Assembly: GCA_026419785.1 (NCBI GenBank)
Contig: JAODTK010005918.1
Location: 142,501-206,500, forward strand
Direction: 5' to 3'
DNA length: 64,000 bases
DNA from: Sclerodactyla briareus
Taxonomy: Eukaryota > Echinodermata > Holothuroidea > Dendrochirotida > Sclerodactylidae
A program made the position numbers and the translations under genes. Under the pieces are notes generated by a model. That model searched no databases. It was not told the origin of the DNA and worked only from the letters and a program-made list of their open reading frames with translations. This document shows positions 50,901 to 59,200 of this stretch, in pieces (position 1 is the first letter of the stretch; the number at the start of each line of letters is the position of its first letter).

Positions 50901-52399
50901 GGGCGACAGTGCTGGTTGGGGTTTTTCATGTTGCAGTCATGTTGTTATATTGGAAGAGATTATGGTGTGAGTATTGATTATCATGAGTTATGTTCTACAG
51001 TGTAAATACGGGTAGTAAAGGGTCGGCTCCCCCTAAAGTCGCCTCTAGGGCACGATGTTAGAAATACCACTAGTCTACTCAAGCCGCAACGGTCATGATT
51101 GATCAGAAGGCGTTGATTACACCCTATACGCAGCCCTCTCTCTCCCTATGCTTATAATGCTGAGAGATCGAATGATTTCCACCGAAATGATCAGAAGGCG
51201 GTTGATACACCACTGAACCTCAGTCCCTCTCTCTCCTATCTTGTAATGCTGAGAGATCGCAGATTTCCACCGATATGCTTATCAGACCGAAGTACAGACG
51301 TTCAGTTTATGGTATTGTGTGATGAGAAAGCTCCCTATGAGACCCACGTTAATAACATATGCAATGCTGCTTACAAGGCGCTTCCATTAGATTGGTCAAT
51401 ACGAAACTATCTTGACAAACAAACTACAGAGAAACTTGTGCATGCATGCATCCGTCTGCGTCCTGGAATGGTTGTAGTGATATGTTGTCAGGTCTTCCTG
51501 AATATCAGCTATCCAGCGTCAACTTATTGAGAATTTTGCTGCGAGACTGGTTGTTTCGATCCTCCCCTTTCATTCACACGAATTACAAATTACAACTTAC
51601 ACACCTATTCTCTATGACCTTCATTGGCTTTCCTAATCAGTCAACAACGCCAATCCTACGAATCTTCTTCTTCTTACTTTTCAACGTATCTACCTGCCCC
51701 TTGCTATCTCGAGGAACTTCTCAGAGGTACAAAAACCACTGCTTGTTACTCTTCTGATCGAAACGGCAGGCGGTCCTCCGAATACTCCTCCCGCTCCTTT
51801 GAACACCTGCTAACACTGAAGGGTGCACATAATGTCGAGAACGATTCTGCCCTCAGACGTATATGTTTTCCCTATGTAGTTTCGTTTGTCTTGCCGCTTT
51901 ATAGAAACTGTATTATTATTATAATTATTTATTTTATTTATGATTATATTAATATGATATTTTATTATCATTAATAATAATATATATTAGTATTATGGTG
52001 TTTTGATCTGGCCGCGCGATCGGGTATGGTGCTCACATCCTCCCCTCTTCAGGACGTTTTCCCCCTTTCCCCTCGATGAGCTTCAATAGCTCAAAATCTG
52101 GAACCAATTCGTTATGGTTTCACAAACGTTGCTATTCCCCCAGATCTGGCAAAGACGCATACAACGTTTCTGTGTTATCATCTCTTTTCAGAACCATAGA
52201 AATCTTCACGGAGAATGAAGATCGTAGATTGCTTGCGGCACTAGCCGGACAGAGAACTAGCATGGCTGACCAACAAGAGCTCGCAGCACAGGAGAGGCTC
52301 TCAAGACTAGAGGAATCTCGCTTCGAGAAGATCGTCGTGAACGCGTTCGCTGTTTTCATGGTCGCATGCTGTGCTATAATAGCGACTGTCTTCGCATGA
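21104..52399 (+). CDS. SLC5-family sodium/solute symporter gene (SGLT-like), 13 exons, frame broken in places
   Basis: SLC5 carriers couple Na+ entry to uptake of sugars or similar solutes across the plasma membrane through a LeuT-type fold with 14 helices. Exons appear in family order from the first helix to the C-terminal helix, adding to roughly 640-680 residues, the family's normal size. Splice phases agree across nearly all junctions. Residues matching the human SGLT1 sugar site, by my recollection of numbering, are Asn78 and His83 (SNIGSEHF), Tyr290 (VWYLC), Lys321 (GFLKVL) and Gln457 (FDYIQAIT). The Na+-site serines of [13 protein letters not shown] are also present. The Trp expected at 291 is Leu. 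Single-base indels break exons 1, 2, 3, 5, 6, 9, 11 and 12, exon 4 differs in length between arms, and exon 8 has a TAG. The substrate and the exact orthologue are not determinable. Confidence 0.9.
21537..21800 (+). repeat. Tandem duplication in the loop, unit about 135 bp
   Basis: Two adjacent copies share TGCTCAAAGTCCAT, ACGTTCAGAAGCAGAAT, GACGTACATATCGATACGTC and AATTTCCGACGAAAAA. The first is at 21547-21655 and the second at 21687-21790. Each contains the near-palindrome GACGTACATATCGATACGTC. The pair ends at the start of the right arm. Confidence 0.8.
22376..23100 (-). mobile_element. LINE 3' end, right-arm copy
   Basis: This is the reverse-complement partner of 19395-19985. The minus strand encodes [19 protein letters not shown] and ends with the complement of TTCAACTTCAACTTTATT. 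The frames are broken. It lies in intron 1 of the SLC5 gene, antisense to it. Confidence 0.82.
24940..25150 (+). mobile_element. tRNA-derived SINE-like repeat, right-arm copy
   Basis: TGGTTCAGTTTAGG (24957-24970) and GGTTCGAATCC (24993-25003) match the A and B boxes of a polymerase III promoter in the right order. Spacing is slightly shorter than in a tRNA. No tRNA cloverleaf or anticodon arm is visible, so I read it as a SINE head rather than a tRNA gene. Confidence 0.4.
26652..27147. mobile_element. Foldback MITE, right-arm copy
   Basis: This is the partner of 15401-15879, starting AATGAGGGGTAATCAACGG and ending CGTAGATCAACCCCTAAT, with the same internal inverted repeats. It lies in intron 1 of the SLC5 gene. 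Confidence 0.78.
27823..27953 (+). CDS. SLC5 exon 2: helix 1/2 with SNIGSEHF motif
   Basis: The exon follows the acceptor TTCTGCAG and ends at the donor GTACGT. It opens like the left copy (polar FRxSRS linker), then reads [15 protein letters not shown]. From there four or five single-base gains and losses scramble the plain translation, although the DNA still tracks GASLFASNIGSEHFIGLAG codon by codon. Asn and His of SNIGSEHF correspond to sugar-site residues of SGLT1. Most family members have Gly where this has Glu before His. The mirror copy at 14600-14720 is clean at the motif, which confirms the reading. Confidence 0.8.
28090..28193 (+). CDS. SLC5 exon 3: helix 2/3 (5' boundary uncertain)
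   Basis: With one missing and two extra bases this reads ...[15 protein letters not shown] before the donor GTAGGA at 28194, joining in phase 0 to VYTMPEYL of exon 4. That is the family order. The left arm supplies the preceding part as WNDAMFHCIQAMVSN. The acceptor could not be fixed, and the usual Gly/Ala-rich opening (TGAASG-like) is not seen, so about ten residues may be lost or lie in an unrecognised mini-exon. Confidence 0.6.
28686..28788 (+). CDS. SLC5 exon 4: VYTMPEYL segment
   Basis: After the acceptor CTAAAAG the frame reads [14 protein letters not shown]. An extra C then shifts what is [12 protein letters not shown] in the left copy. The exon end (around TTCGA/GTGATT) is altered compared with the clean donor GTGAGT in the left arm, which leaves the 3' boundary unsure. 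This copy has about four more codons than the left one before the conserved K(A/I)S end. Confidence 0.75.
28846..28940. repeat. (TATG)n microsatellite, right arm, first tract
   Basis: A nearly pure TATG/GTAT array. It marks one end of the 1.2-kb insertion private to the right arm. Confidence 0.93.
28941..30106. other. 1.2-kb stretch private to the right arm
   Basis: It lies between two TATG tracts where the left arm has only one (12565-12662). I see no coding motif, no terminal inverted repeats and no LINE tail. It could be an insertion into the microsatellite or a deletion from the left arm by recombination between tracts. Confidence 0.6.
30107..30200. repeat. (TATG)n microsatellite, right arm, second tract
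   Basis: TATG repeats with a few interruptions form the second boundary of the private 1.2 kb. Confidence 0.93.
30876..30981 (+). CDS. SLC5 exon 5: helix 4/5
   Basis: Acceptor CACAG, then [35 protein letters not shown] and donor GTAGGT, joining in phase 1. The frame is open, but EHSLY replaces the family-like GALFV that the left arm preserves. A lost G and a gained A a few bases later compensate each other. The exon ends are otherwise exact. Confidence 0.88.
34213..34290 (+). CDS. SLC5 exon 6: GGLAAVIYT segment
   Basis: Acceptor TTTTAG, then G|GA GGA CTA GCC GCA. With two one-base losses the continuation reads VIYTYAVQTVIML then QGPLVLMVF, ending at a consensus donor GTAAGT. The split glycine matches phase 1 from exon 5. 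The family usually has Asp after VIYT, where this has Tyr and the left copy a different residue. Confidence 0.82.
35160..35480 (+). repeat. Minisatellite with TGACCT half-sites at the outer end of the right arm
   Basis: Units of about 130-150 bp repeat landmarks CATT(C)GTTGCACAGTTAT and TGACCT clusters. TGACCT-TTGA-TGACCT lies at 35221-35236. TGACCT at 35360, 35370 and 35379 are spaced by 4 and 3 bases. The left arm ends in the matching sequence just after 2255, so the breakpoint of the inverted duplication lies in this repeat. Confidence 0.7.
36126..36255. repeat. GAGACCGAGAC-rich dispersed repeat, intron 6
   Basis: The same motif family as 17820-17960: GAGACCGAGATCGGACC appears twice, with further GAGAC words. 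Confidence 0.6.
38196..38360. repeat. GAGACCGAGACC repeat with inverted ends, just before exon 7
   Basis: It contains GGTCTCGAAGCGAGACC and GAGACCGGTCTCGAGAC, which are self-complementary, and GAGACCGAGACC direct repeats. It lies about 70 bp upstream of the exon 7 acceptor. Confidence 0.65.
38433..38640 (+). CDS. SLC5 exon 7: [21 protein letters not shown]
   Basis: Acceptor TTCTTCTACAG, 69 open codons, donor GTGAGT. It reads [16 protein letters not shown], then [40 protein letters not shown] and Q. The [21 protein letters not shown] loop is a signature of the sugar-transporting SLC5 branch. The usual VGG before the first residues appears reduced, and the joining phase from exon 6 (phase 0) does not fit exactly, so one or two bases may be missing at the 5' end. 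Leu stands where SGLT1 has Trp291. Confidence 0.92.
38690..38790 (+). mobile_element. Possible degenerate tRNA-derived SINE head
   Basis: GTGTAGCTCAATGACG resembles box A and GGTCTAATCCC, about 50 nt later, resembles box B. Both are imperfect and no tail was found. Confidence 0.25.
39035..39610 (+). repeat. Four decayed tandem copies of SLC5 exon 8, period about 155 bp
   Basis: Starts are at about 39035, 39195, 39351 and 39496, before the good exon at 39654. Each keeps a pyrimidine tract with CAAG/CTAG/CACTAG, then degenerate text matching the exon: GTGGCGAAGAC (first and fourth), CAATGTGCCCGAGCGGCGA and TGTATCTTTGCTGGTTTCTTGGAGG (second), TTTGCTGGCTTGCTGAAGGT (third), GGCTGTATCCTTGG (fourth). 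All are interrupted by stops or shifts relative to the exon frame. They cover only the first 110 or so bases of the exon plus upstream intron. Confidence 0.8.
39654..39897 (+). CDS. SLC5 exon 8: [18 protein letters not shown] segment, with in-frame TAG
   Basis: Acceptor CTCTCACCAG, then [40 protein letters not shown] and [32 protein letters not shown] follows, then TAG at 39870-39872 where the family has Lys (AYPK), then LVVNVMPD and a split Gly at donor GTATCT. The two-cysteine extracellular loop and the K of GFLK are typical of sugar-type SLC5. A single A-to-T change explains the stop. Downstream codons are intact, so it is either a sequencing error, a fresh null allele or a read-through site. 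Confidence 0.93.
40619..40768 (+). CDS. SLC5 exon 9: [15 protein letters not shown] helix
   Basis: Acceptor GTTATAG, split Gly, then [35 protein letters not shown]. One base is missing near 40732, after which [12 protein letters not shown] follows up to the donor GTATAG. The serines of SSLTSIFNS line the conserved Na+ site. Without the one-base fix the frame ends in TGA at 40753-40755. Confidence 0.92.
40769..41612 (+). other. SLC5 intron 9
   Basis: No coding motif, repeat tail or RNA gene is recognised. Ordinary intron sequence. Confidence 0.5.
41613..41781 (+). CDS. SLC5 exon 10: [22 protein letters not shown]
   Basis: Acceptor CTGTAG, then [40 protein letters not shown] and [16 protein letters not shown] up to the donor GTACAA. 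All 56 codons are open. The split Arg joins exon 9 in phase and the exon ends in phase 0 before GAFWG. FDYIQ includes the Gln that in SGLT1 (Gln457) contacts sugar, and SYLAPP is invariant in the family. Confidence 0.95.
41926..45115 (-). mobile_element. Nearly full-length LINE (CR1/L2-type), antisense in SLC5 intron 10
   Basis: On the minus strand the domains come in order. First is the endonuclease start ([19 protein letters not shown], 45067-44810). Next are an endonuclease interior ([20 protein letters not shown], 44564-44440) and a connector (about 44200-43715). The reverse transcriptase reads [20 protein letters not shown] (43310-43240), with the YADD catalytic box at 43011-43000. The C-terminus reads [20 protein letters not shown] (about 42285-42225). 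The 3' end has AGCGCCACT/GCGCTATATAAATA then (ATT)n at 41926-41946. Several frame shifts break the polyprotein. No separate ORF1 was found. Confidence 0.9.
45280..46260 (+). repeat. Minisatellite with TGACCT/ATGACCTT words, split by a SINE
   Basis: Units of roughly 110-140 bp share TAATTCGTCAAT, TGAC(C/A)T(C/T)TGATGACC and TTCAAC(A/G)TTTCAC landmarks (45290-45560 and 46030-46260). The central 45595-45990 is a SINE insertion. Motif content resembles the arrays at 35160-35480 and 62870-63480. Confidence 0.65.
45595..45990 (-). mobile_element. tRNA-derived composite SINE, complete copy
   Basis: Minus strand: box A TAGCTCAGTCGGTAGAGC (45976-45959) and box B GTTCGGAGCCC (45931-45921), about 45 nt apart as in tRNAs. 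A body with GGACAAGGCATGTCTCCTGA and GGCAGCCCTATTGGGAAGTC follows. The tail has GGCGCTTGAGCATGTCTTCG and GAAAGCGTATATAAG. That tail resembles L2/CR1 LINE ends, so the SINE probably uses that machinery. A second copy is at 61650-62040. Confidence 0.85.
46261..47354 (+). other. 3' part of SLC5 intron 10
   Basis: No coding motif, tail or RNA gene is recognised; an unremarkable intron end with a TTTCGTTTCCCAG acceptor. Confidence 0.5.
47355..47570 (+). CDS. SLC5 exon 11: GAFWG helix and cysteine loop, several indels
   Basis: The exon opens GAFWGLML right after the phase-0 acceptor. With five single-base corrections it continues [50 protein letters not shown] and [10 protein letters not shown], ending in phase 2 at the consensus donor GTGAGT. 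This is the family's helix 11-13 block (GLxxGxxRM, HYLYFxIxLF, SLLTxPxPE). Corrections are one lost G near 47378, three extra bases between 47381 and 47395, and one lost base near 47489. No other exon is as damaged. Confidence 0.87.
47920..48240 (-). mobile_element. LINE 3' fragment with (AAT)n tail, intron 11
   Basis: The minus strand reads [17 protein letters not shown] (a reverse-transcriptase C-terminal word) then degenerate text and TTAGCGCTAAATAAATACC followed by (ATT)n at 47990-47922. Strongly truncated. Confidence 0.75.
48569..48673 (+). CDS. SLC5 exon 12: cytosolic linker RLTFWKRK
   Basis: Acceptor AAAACAG follows a pyrimidine-rich tract. One extra G near 48573 must be removed to read [20 protein letters not shown], then [15 protein letters not shown]. 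The exon ends in phase 1 at GTAACA. The RLTFWxR start is the family pattern after SLLTxP, and an acidic cytosolic stretch follows, as is usual before the last helix. Confidence 0.75.
49680..49855. repeat. (GT)n-rich microsatellite
   Basis: About 175 bp of GT/GGT/GTATGT repeats on the + strand. Open frames here are low-complexity Val/Cys/His artefacts. Confidence 0.95.
51100..51285 (+). repeat. Tandem duplication of about 85-90 bp
   Basis: Two adjacent copies share ATCAGAAGGCG, TTGAT-ACACC, CCCTCTCTCTCC and AATGCTGAGAGATCG, then TTTCCACCGA. The LINE fragment follows directly. Confidence 0.75.
51280..51975 (+). mobile_element. LINE ORF2 C-terminal fragment, sense, intron 12
   Basis: Across shifted frames: [47 protein letters not shown] and an ATT-rich tail (51912-51975). 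This is the typical order of the end of a non-LTR reverse transcriptase (KLVHAFI, GLPEYQ, LYLEELL). 5'-truncated and decayed. Confidence 0.8.
52200..52399 (+). CDS. SLC5 exon 13: last cytosolic stretch, final helix and stop
   Basis: Open frame [20 protein letters not shown], then [20 protein letters not shown] and [29 protein letters not shown] at 52397-52399. The end matches the family pattern (W/F)xxxVNxxAxxxxxxxxxxxFxA for the C-terminal helix 14. Two acceptors compete: TTTTCAG ending at 52191, and CCATAG ending at 52199. Only the second keeps the phase left by exon 12. The Glu/Arg/Ala-rich part may form a short coiled coil. Confidence 0.85.
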
Positions 52400-54590
52400 G
52401 GATGTCGTCTTTGATGATTCAATCGGGCCCCAGTCTCAACAACAGCGATATCGTTGGAAAAACGTTTCTCTAGGGGAGGGAGACTTACAGTAAACCATGC
52501 GTATAATATATTCCGAGGTGGTGTTCCAAAACCGACTACATTCTTGTGTGGAGTCGAAAAAAAACTAGGGAAACCATGTCAGTAACGCAAACCGGACAAT
52601 ACACTGTTGTAGTGTACCTGGTATGATTGTGTGATTAGCTGTTGTGCATAATTTTCAGCCTTACTGACTACAATGGTAGTTTGTTATTTTTTTGTTTTGT
52701 TAGTTTTAGACAAAGTGAGGTGAGAGCGAAATAGTGAATAATGTATGTTGATTCTGTTTTCGCACTTGTGATAGATCGTAATAGTGTGGAAGCGGATATT
52801 TCGTTGGTATAATACAGTACACTAAGAGGCCAAGGACACAGTAGCGGCACGGCATTTGCATTTGGCAGCCGTTTCAGTGTGAAATACGGCAGGAAACTGC
52901 AATTTGCAGAATCCTTGAAATAACGGCCACGCCCCACACATGAACGCCCATATTCCAAACAATTGGTCAATGTTAACCATCGACAAATGTACACCGATTT
53001 TATACGCATTGTTCCCCGTAGAACCTGCTTGGACCATTAAAAACCAATGGGGGAAATGAGTCAAAGATGGCACTTTGACTTTTGAAAATTTCTGTTATCA
53101 TACAGTCTGTTGTGTAGGAGTAATCTCTACGTGAAGATTCTCATTGTTTTCATCAGACAGTTAAATGAGTGACTAATTTCTTCCTCGTATACGCTTCTCC
53201 AAATGAGAAATACTTTGAAGGTTATCTTTGCTCCTCTATCTTACGTGCTATAATTCATCTTTCGCAGTCAAATCATTACTGTTCACAGGTTTTTTTTAAT
53301 CTGTCGAATTATAAAAATATTTCCTCTCATTCTCTCAATCGTTTTTTTTTTAAATGACGCATAGGATTTCAGAAAAACATAGCCACTCAAGCATAAAAGC
53401 ATATTCAAATACACTTGATCGTTTTATTACAAACTGGTTTTCTTCGGGTGAAACTAAGTTAAATTACTACTATTCGTTATTGGTAGACACGCATGTTCAT
53501 AGATGGACACCCATTATCGTATTTCTAACCAATATATCGACAAAATGTTCATCACCAAGGTAAAGGAATATGAATATCCAATAAATTCTCCCACGTTTAA
53601 TGTTACAGGAATTGAACTTTGCGCTGGTTAGAGGGTGATCCGACCTATATCCGTCAAATAACACTAGTAATTTTACACAGACTAAGAAAATCCATGGGCC
53701 AAAAAACTAGGACAAACCTTTAGCAGAAGCATCATCGAATATTTTTGGCAACTTTTCCACATAATTGCCCCTTACTCCCCTTTAACGACCCTTGACCTGT
53801 AATTCCCGGACGCCCCAAAGGTACTGCTAGTCAATGATGACATCGAGCATCATGAAAATACAACTTTATTTATGAGAGGAGATACATTCTACATTAGGCT
53901 CCTTTATTGCCATTTGACCTTGACATTCAGGTGGTCGAAGGTCACCCAGCAGCCAATGAATGATGTGTCAAACAATCCATCAAGCATGAGTATTTTTAGG
54001 GCCAAAACATGCAATTGCATGTATTTCCTTATTTGAACAAAATGTACTACTACCCCTTCATGCATTTCCCCTTCAATTCCTGAAAGACGCGTAGGTACCA
54101 ACGTCAAGTTTACACCTGGGTCAACATTCATGGCAATCCGAATCTAATCTGCAGGAGGAGTAGCGTTTTTGCATTTTCCACCTATTGACCAATTGTGTCT
54201 CCTCAATGCCATTTTAATGCCTTTTATTTGCCCTGTAAAAAACGCAATCTGTCGCTGGTTCGTTTCCAACAATCACTACAATGACTGAAGATGCTGATGG
54301 ACTTCATTGATTGCAACACTACAGTTCTAGCCGATAGATTTTAGAAGGGATGATTGGATAACGTATCAAAACATGTCCATACGTGTTTCAGGGCATTGTT
54401 CACGACAAATCCTCTTTCAAGTGTCCTTAAACCCGCAGTAAAACTCTCAGTGAGAAAATAAACCAGAAAGCCTAAAGGCTTAGTGATTCCTTGACTTATA
54501 TCTGATAACCTATGACCAGAAACAAGGACAATGAGAATCTGTACCATCTCATTGAGGCGCCATAATACATTTGACACGAATTTCCCATTT
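52400..54590. other. 3' flank of the SLC5 gene, no gene seen
   Basis: No AATAAA stands out as a certain polyadenylation site, and no coding motif or repeat family is recognised up to the (AC)n tract. Confidence 0.5.
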
Positions 54591-54591
54591 T

Positions 54592-54593
<2 letters not shown>

Positions 54594-54661
<68 letters not shown>

Positions 54662-54664
54662 CAC
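54594..54664. repeat. (AC)n microsatellite
   Basis: Almost uninterrupted ACACAC for about 70 bp. Confidence 0.97.
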
Positions 54665-54779
54665 AAGAACGTTGATAGGATTCATCTGTGCTCTTGAGGA
54701 GAGAACCACAAACCAAGTTTCAACTTGATCAGACCAGGCATTCTGAGGTTATTGTGTTTATTTCGACGATGTCTTTCAT

Positions 54780-55335
54780 AGAACGTCCACCAAAACCCCA
54801 CTCCACCCGCCCCACACAACCCTCCCCCACCCACTACTACTACATCAACAACTACAAGTAGTATTAGTAATATTAGTAGAAGTAATAATAATAATAATAA
54901 TATAATAATAATAATAATAATAACGTCCCCCACCGAGCTATCTCCTCACACCCCACACCACCAGCTTCCCCGACCCACCCGACCACACCCCCTCCCCCAT
55001 CACTCCAGAAGCCGACCAAAACCCCACTCCACCCACCCTCACCCCAACCCAACTACTACTAACTTCTACTGCTGCTGCTAGTAGGAGTCAGAATAGAATA
55101 GTAGTAATAATAATAATAATAATATAATATAATAATAATAATAATATAATAATAATAATAATATAATAATAATGATGATGAAAACGTCCCCCACTGAACC
55201 CCATCTCCCCACACCCCACCCTACCCCGATCAAACTCCCTCCCCATTCCTACCCCACCCAACCAATACCCCAACCCCACTCCACGCCACCCACCCTCATC
55301 CCCACTCAACCTCACCCACCTTCCCCTTCACCATG
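54780..55335. repeat. Tandem C-rich plus (AAT)n repeat block
   Basis: C-rich text (CCCCACTCCACCC, CACCCACTACTACTA) followed by (AAT)n and then AACGTCCCCCAC occurs two to three times. (AAT) tracts lie at about 54885-54925 and 55100-55178, with a unit of roughly 230-260 bp. Confidence 0.75.
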
Positions 55336-55559
55336 CCCATGGGAGAATCGATCATACGCACTTATGGAGTTCGTCGTTTGTGAAAAGAATGCTGTGCATT
55401 GTTTCAAAATCAAGATCCGTGTCCGTGTAAGACACTAGATATTTTTCCATCTTACGTGAAAGACAGTTTCTGGAAATAATGTTTCCAATAGGTTTCACCC
55501 TTCGAAGAAGTATCCGCTCTATTGGCGCGCAAAAGTGCAGAAATACGGCGTACTTCGAG

Positions 55560-56100
55560 CTTAGAAACATCAACAATATCACCTCCAGTGGCTAGCCTGA
55601 GTAGTAGTATGTCTCAATGCTTCTCTCAGAGCCATCTTCGCTGGAGCTTCTTCGTGGATTCTGCAAACGTGACCTGAAGAACCTCACACTTCTATGTGCT
55701 CCAACTACGGATGACCAAGGGATTTGGTTGGTCACACAATAGCTTTCGTCGTGTTGTTACCAATTGTTATTGGTCCATCTGATGTTGAGAACATTGCGGA
55801 GTAGTCTTCTTTGGAAAGTGTCAATTTCGTGATCGCGATCATTCGTTGTACCCCACAGTTCCAATTATACAGGAGGATACTCTTTATTGGGGCAGTGAAA
55901 ATTCTTCTGTTAATGTCTTCTTCGGTTCCCAACAAACTTCATACATATTTACATTTTTTCCAATTCCGTTGCATTTCTCGTGATTGAAAATTTATCAGTT
56001 TTCGTGCTGTCGATTTTCAGATTCTTCTGTCAGTTTTTTCTCAGTCACTCGTTCTTCGATGGCTTGCCGTATATGTTCACCAGTTGATGCCCAAGAATAG
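55560..56100 (-). mobile_element. LINE reverse-transcriptase fragment
   Basis: The minus strand reads GTEEDINRRIFTAPIKSILL, then, shifted, WGTTNDRD and IDTFQRRLLRNVLNIRWTNN, then QIPWS. This is the C-terminal domain of a LINE polyprotein (LLRNVLNIRW is a recurring family word). It is upstream-truncated and broken. A G homopolymer (56270-56288) lies just beyond. Confidence 0.65.
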
Positions 56101-56239
56101 CATCAGCGTTTGTGGTCCACGGCGACGAAGTTGGTGGTGTTATTATTTGCACTGATCGTCATGAACAACAACTGATATTGTTTGGATAAAACTGCATTAT
56201 GTCCTTTTCATCTATTCCAAGAGTTGCCGGTATGTTTAT

Positions 56240-59200
56240 GAAGAATATGCACTCGCACTGTCACCCTGGGGGGGGGGGGGGGGGGGGGCGATGTACGCGC
56301 TGAAAGGATTTCTTAGTGTGCCGTCTAATTTGACCGTGTATGAAATATCTTTCAGTAATAGTGAGATGAGATAGAGTTCGTCGTCATTTCGGATTTTCAT
56401 GAATAGAGAAAAAACAAAACTTAATGAGAATCGAATGGGAATCGGGCTGCAGCGGTTGTTCTCCAATTTACTCACTACTTGTATGTTTTCATGCACATGC
56501 TGCCATTTTTCCTTGCTTTGGCCGTCATTCCGACCGTCGTTGTGAAAACCAATCAAGTGCTCGTTATTTCTGTTAACATGTTAAATGTGAAAGGGGACCA
56601 TTACGTGAAACTGAAAACTGGTCTGTTGGTCGAGGAGGATCGAATGGGGGGGGGGGGGGGGGGGCGGACTGCACGACTACCAAGTGTAGATACTATACTA
56701 ATGCTTTGAATATAATATAGCCCATGAACAAAATTCAGAGCAACAACAGATAAGCTCAATACACTTGAGTACCGGACGGGTCGATCGGAAAGGTCATGAG
56801 AATGCATAGGACCTCATTATCCAATGGACGTTTAGAAAAGTCAAGTTATCGTATCGTCAATGACGTCCGGCGTGCAGATTGGGACCTGTGATGAACTAAA
56901 TACATCAGGCACTAGAATAGCTGTATTAATCTTCTTTGTGTGGGCGTTCTGTTCCCTTCTGTTGTAGAAAAGTGATTGAGGATTATAGCGACAGAGGTTT
57001 CTTTTTTATTTCTTTAAATGCGCAGAGTATTTTCAGGTATAAATACGAGTATGTATAACATATGAATGTCAAGGATAATGGAATGAAATGTACAATCTGA
57101 CATTAATGAGTCACTTGATTCGCAGTGTTAGAATGAGTTTGAATCATTAGCGAATAATCATAAGTCATAAATAATAGCAACTGCATTGCTAGAGCATTTG
57201 TGAGTTCGGTAACGGGCATAGCATATAAGAAGGTGACTGCTTCAGTTTTACTCTGTTTTTTCGGGCGCGGCGCATAGTCGACTGGGTGGACGCCCAAAAA
57301 GCGCAAGTGTGGTAGATTCTGCGTTTAGCCTATTAGCCCATGTGACGGGAACATCGTAATGACCGATAGATGGAAGCAGTCTGGTGTACGGATCGGAAGG
57401 GTATTTTAGAAGTGCAGCAGGCATATCTCTTCACGAGGCTGAACAGGATATGCTGGGTTGTCCATCCTTTTGCAAATTCGGGCATGGTTATCAAGCGTAC
57501 GCAAACCAAGCCGAGGAACAGCTTACTAATGGGTACGCCTCAGTAACTTTCAGCTGGGGATAATGCAAGCCCAATTGTATTGTGATATAAAACATGTTGG
57601 TCTTCTATTTCGTCGTCCAATCCTCTCTGTTACCGCCGAAAATTACGCCCGCTCCATTACGTCATACCTATCATCCACTAGACGATTCCAAGGCCAATTG
57701 GAGAGGGGTGCGGGTGTCGAGCAGGTGAGTATCAGTATGTTCAGAAAAAGACTTTCAAAGTTGGGAAAGGAAATTCTCTCTCAATCTTATACTCACCTGT
57801 ACTCATCTACAACAGGCGGATGAATTAAAGCAGTGGCAGGGGGAGGGGGCGATGAAAAACAAGACACCTCTCAAACACCAACCCTAAGCCACCAACTCAA
57901 AGTTCATCACTAACAATTATTTCAGCAACGTATATACAAATGCAAAACAAGAAGGAATCAGTCATTTGTATTAAATACCGGTAGAAAAAGAAAACCAACA
58001 AAATACCAAACTATGCTGGTGATACCAATTTTGAGATGACAAAAAAAAAAGCAGCCTCCATGGCCAAAAGCGACTTCGCTATGCAGCCATGTCTCTCAAA
58101 AAAGGAAGAAACGGGTGGAGAAGCAGAGGACCGCAGCCGCTGCATCCATGGCGGAGTCTCCGGGAGGATTTCCTCTGATGTAACCATTCTCATTCTGCAT
58201 TCCTAATTGTGATAGTTATCTTCAAGTAGTCTTTCCGATTAGTTAACCTAGGAGGGTATGTTTTCCACACAGAAATACTCAGAAACTACCGTTGTCTTTG
58301 GGAGCAGATTTGTTTCCAGTGATATCTATAGGCCTATCGCTCTTAAGCGGTCTTTCGTCTGAAAGTTGAAACTTTCCATGAAATAGTAAATCGCGCAGGA
58401 CTATCGTTATCCGCGCGAAAGAGGAGAATAATCTCACATTGTGATGTTGGTCTTGATATCTTTCGGTGTCCAATATTATCCAACATGCTGAGGACAGTCA
58501 GTGGATTCTCCGTCCCGGTGCAGGACTCAGTCCATGGTCAGTTATACACCGGAGCAAGTGGCGTCGCCCAAAAAACTCTCAGTCGGGGCCCTCGGGGACG
58601 GCCGAGATTCAAAGGGAGCATTTCAGGGGGAATGTTGTAATCGTCGACCTAGGGAGGTGCCTGAAGGTATCGGGACAATTTTCCTAAATGATGAAGATCC
58701 CTGGTGCTACAGTTGTATATTCTACCGCAAAATTAGAGCCAGGATAGACAATAGGGGAGAAATTACTCGAACGACGCCACCTGTGCTCTGTAATAAACAT
58801 TAGAGTAGCTGATTGGTACAGTTCTCCATAGCTGGTCGGCTCCTGGAATAAACTGGGAAAAGTACATACGTACATGTGGTAATTGTAAAAAGAGAACGAA
58901 AAAGGTCGCGAATACAACACATATATCGCGAGTTGGTGGAGTGTTGGAGGTCAATTATTATTTATCATACAAAATAATATTTGGGCGAGGTGTCCAAGGG
59001 CTACTCGGACCCGGGGTCAATTAACACTTGATGATAGCAGTTGTTTAGGATATTGGTTTTTCGTATGTGAACGTAGTCCTATTAAGATATCCTATTACTT
59101 CAATAGGAGAGACAATATCGTAATCGACATGACTTATAGACTCACTACAGGAAAAGTCTCGCGAATAGGCAGATATCGGGAAACTAATTCTTCATTGACA

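Larger units (their letters stand above)
48674..52199 (+). other. SLC5 intron 12
   Basis: Contains a (GT)n array (49680-49855), a direct duplication (51100-51280) and a sense LINE fragment (51280-51975). Between these I see no coding motif. Confidence 0.6.

Noticed and set aside
54341-54728. 122-codon frame with a Val/Cys core
   Set aside because: Its centre is the (AC)n tract; the rest has no known motif.
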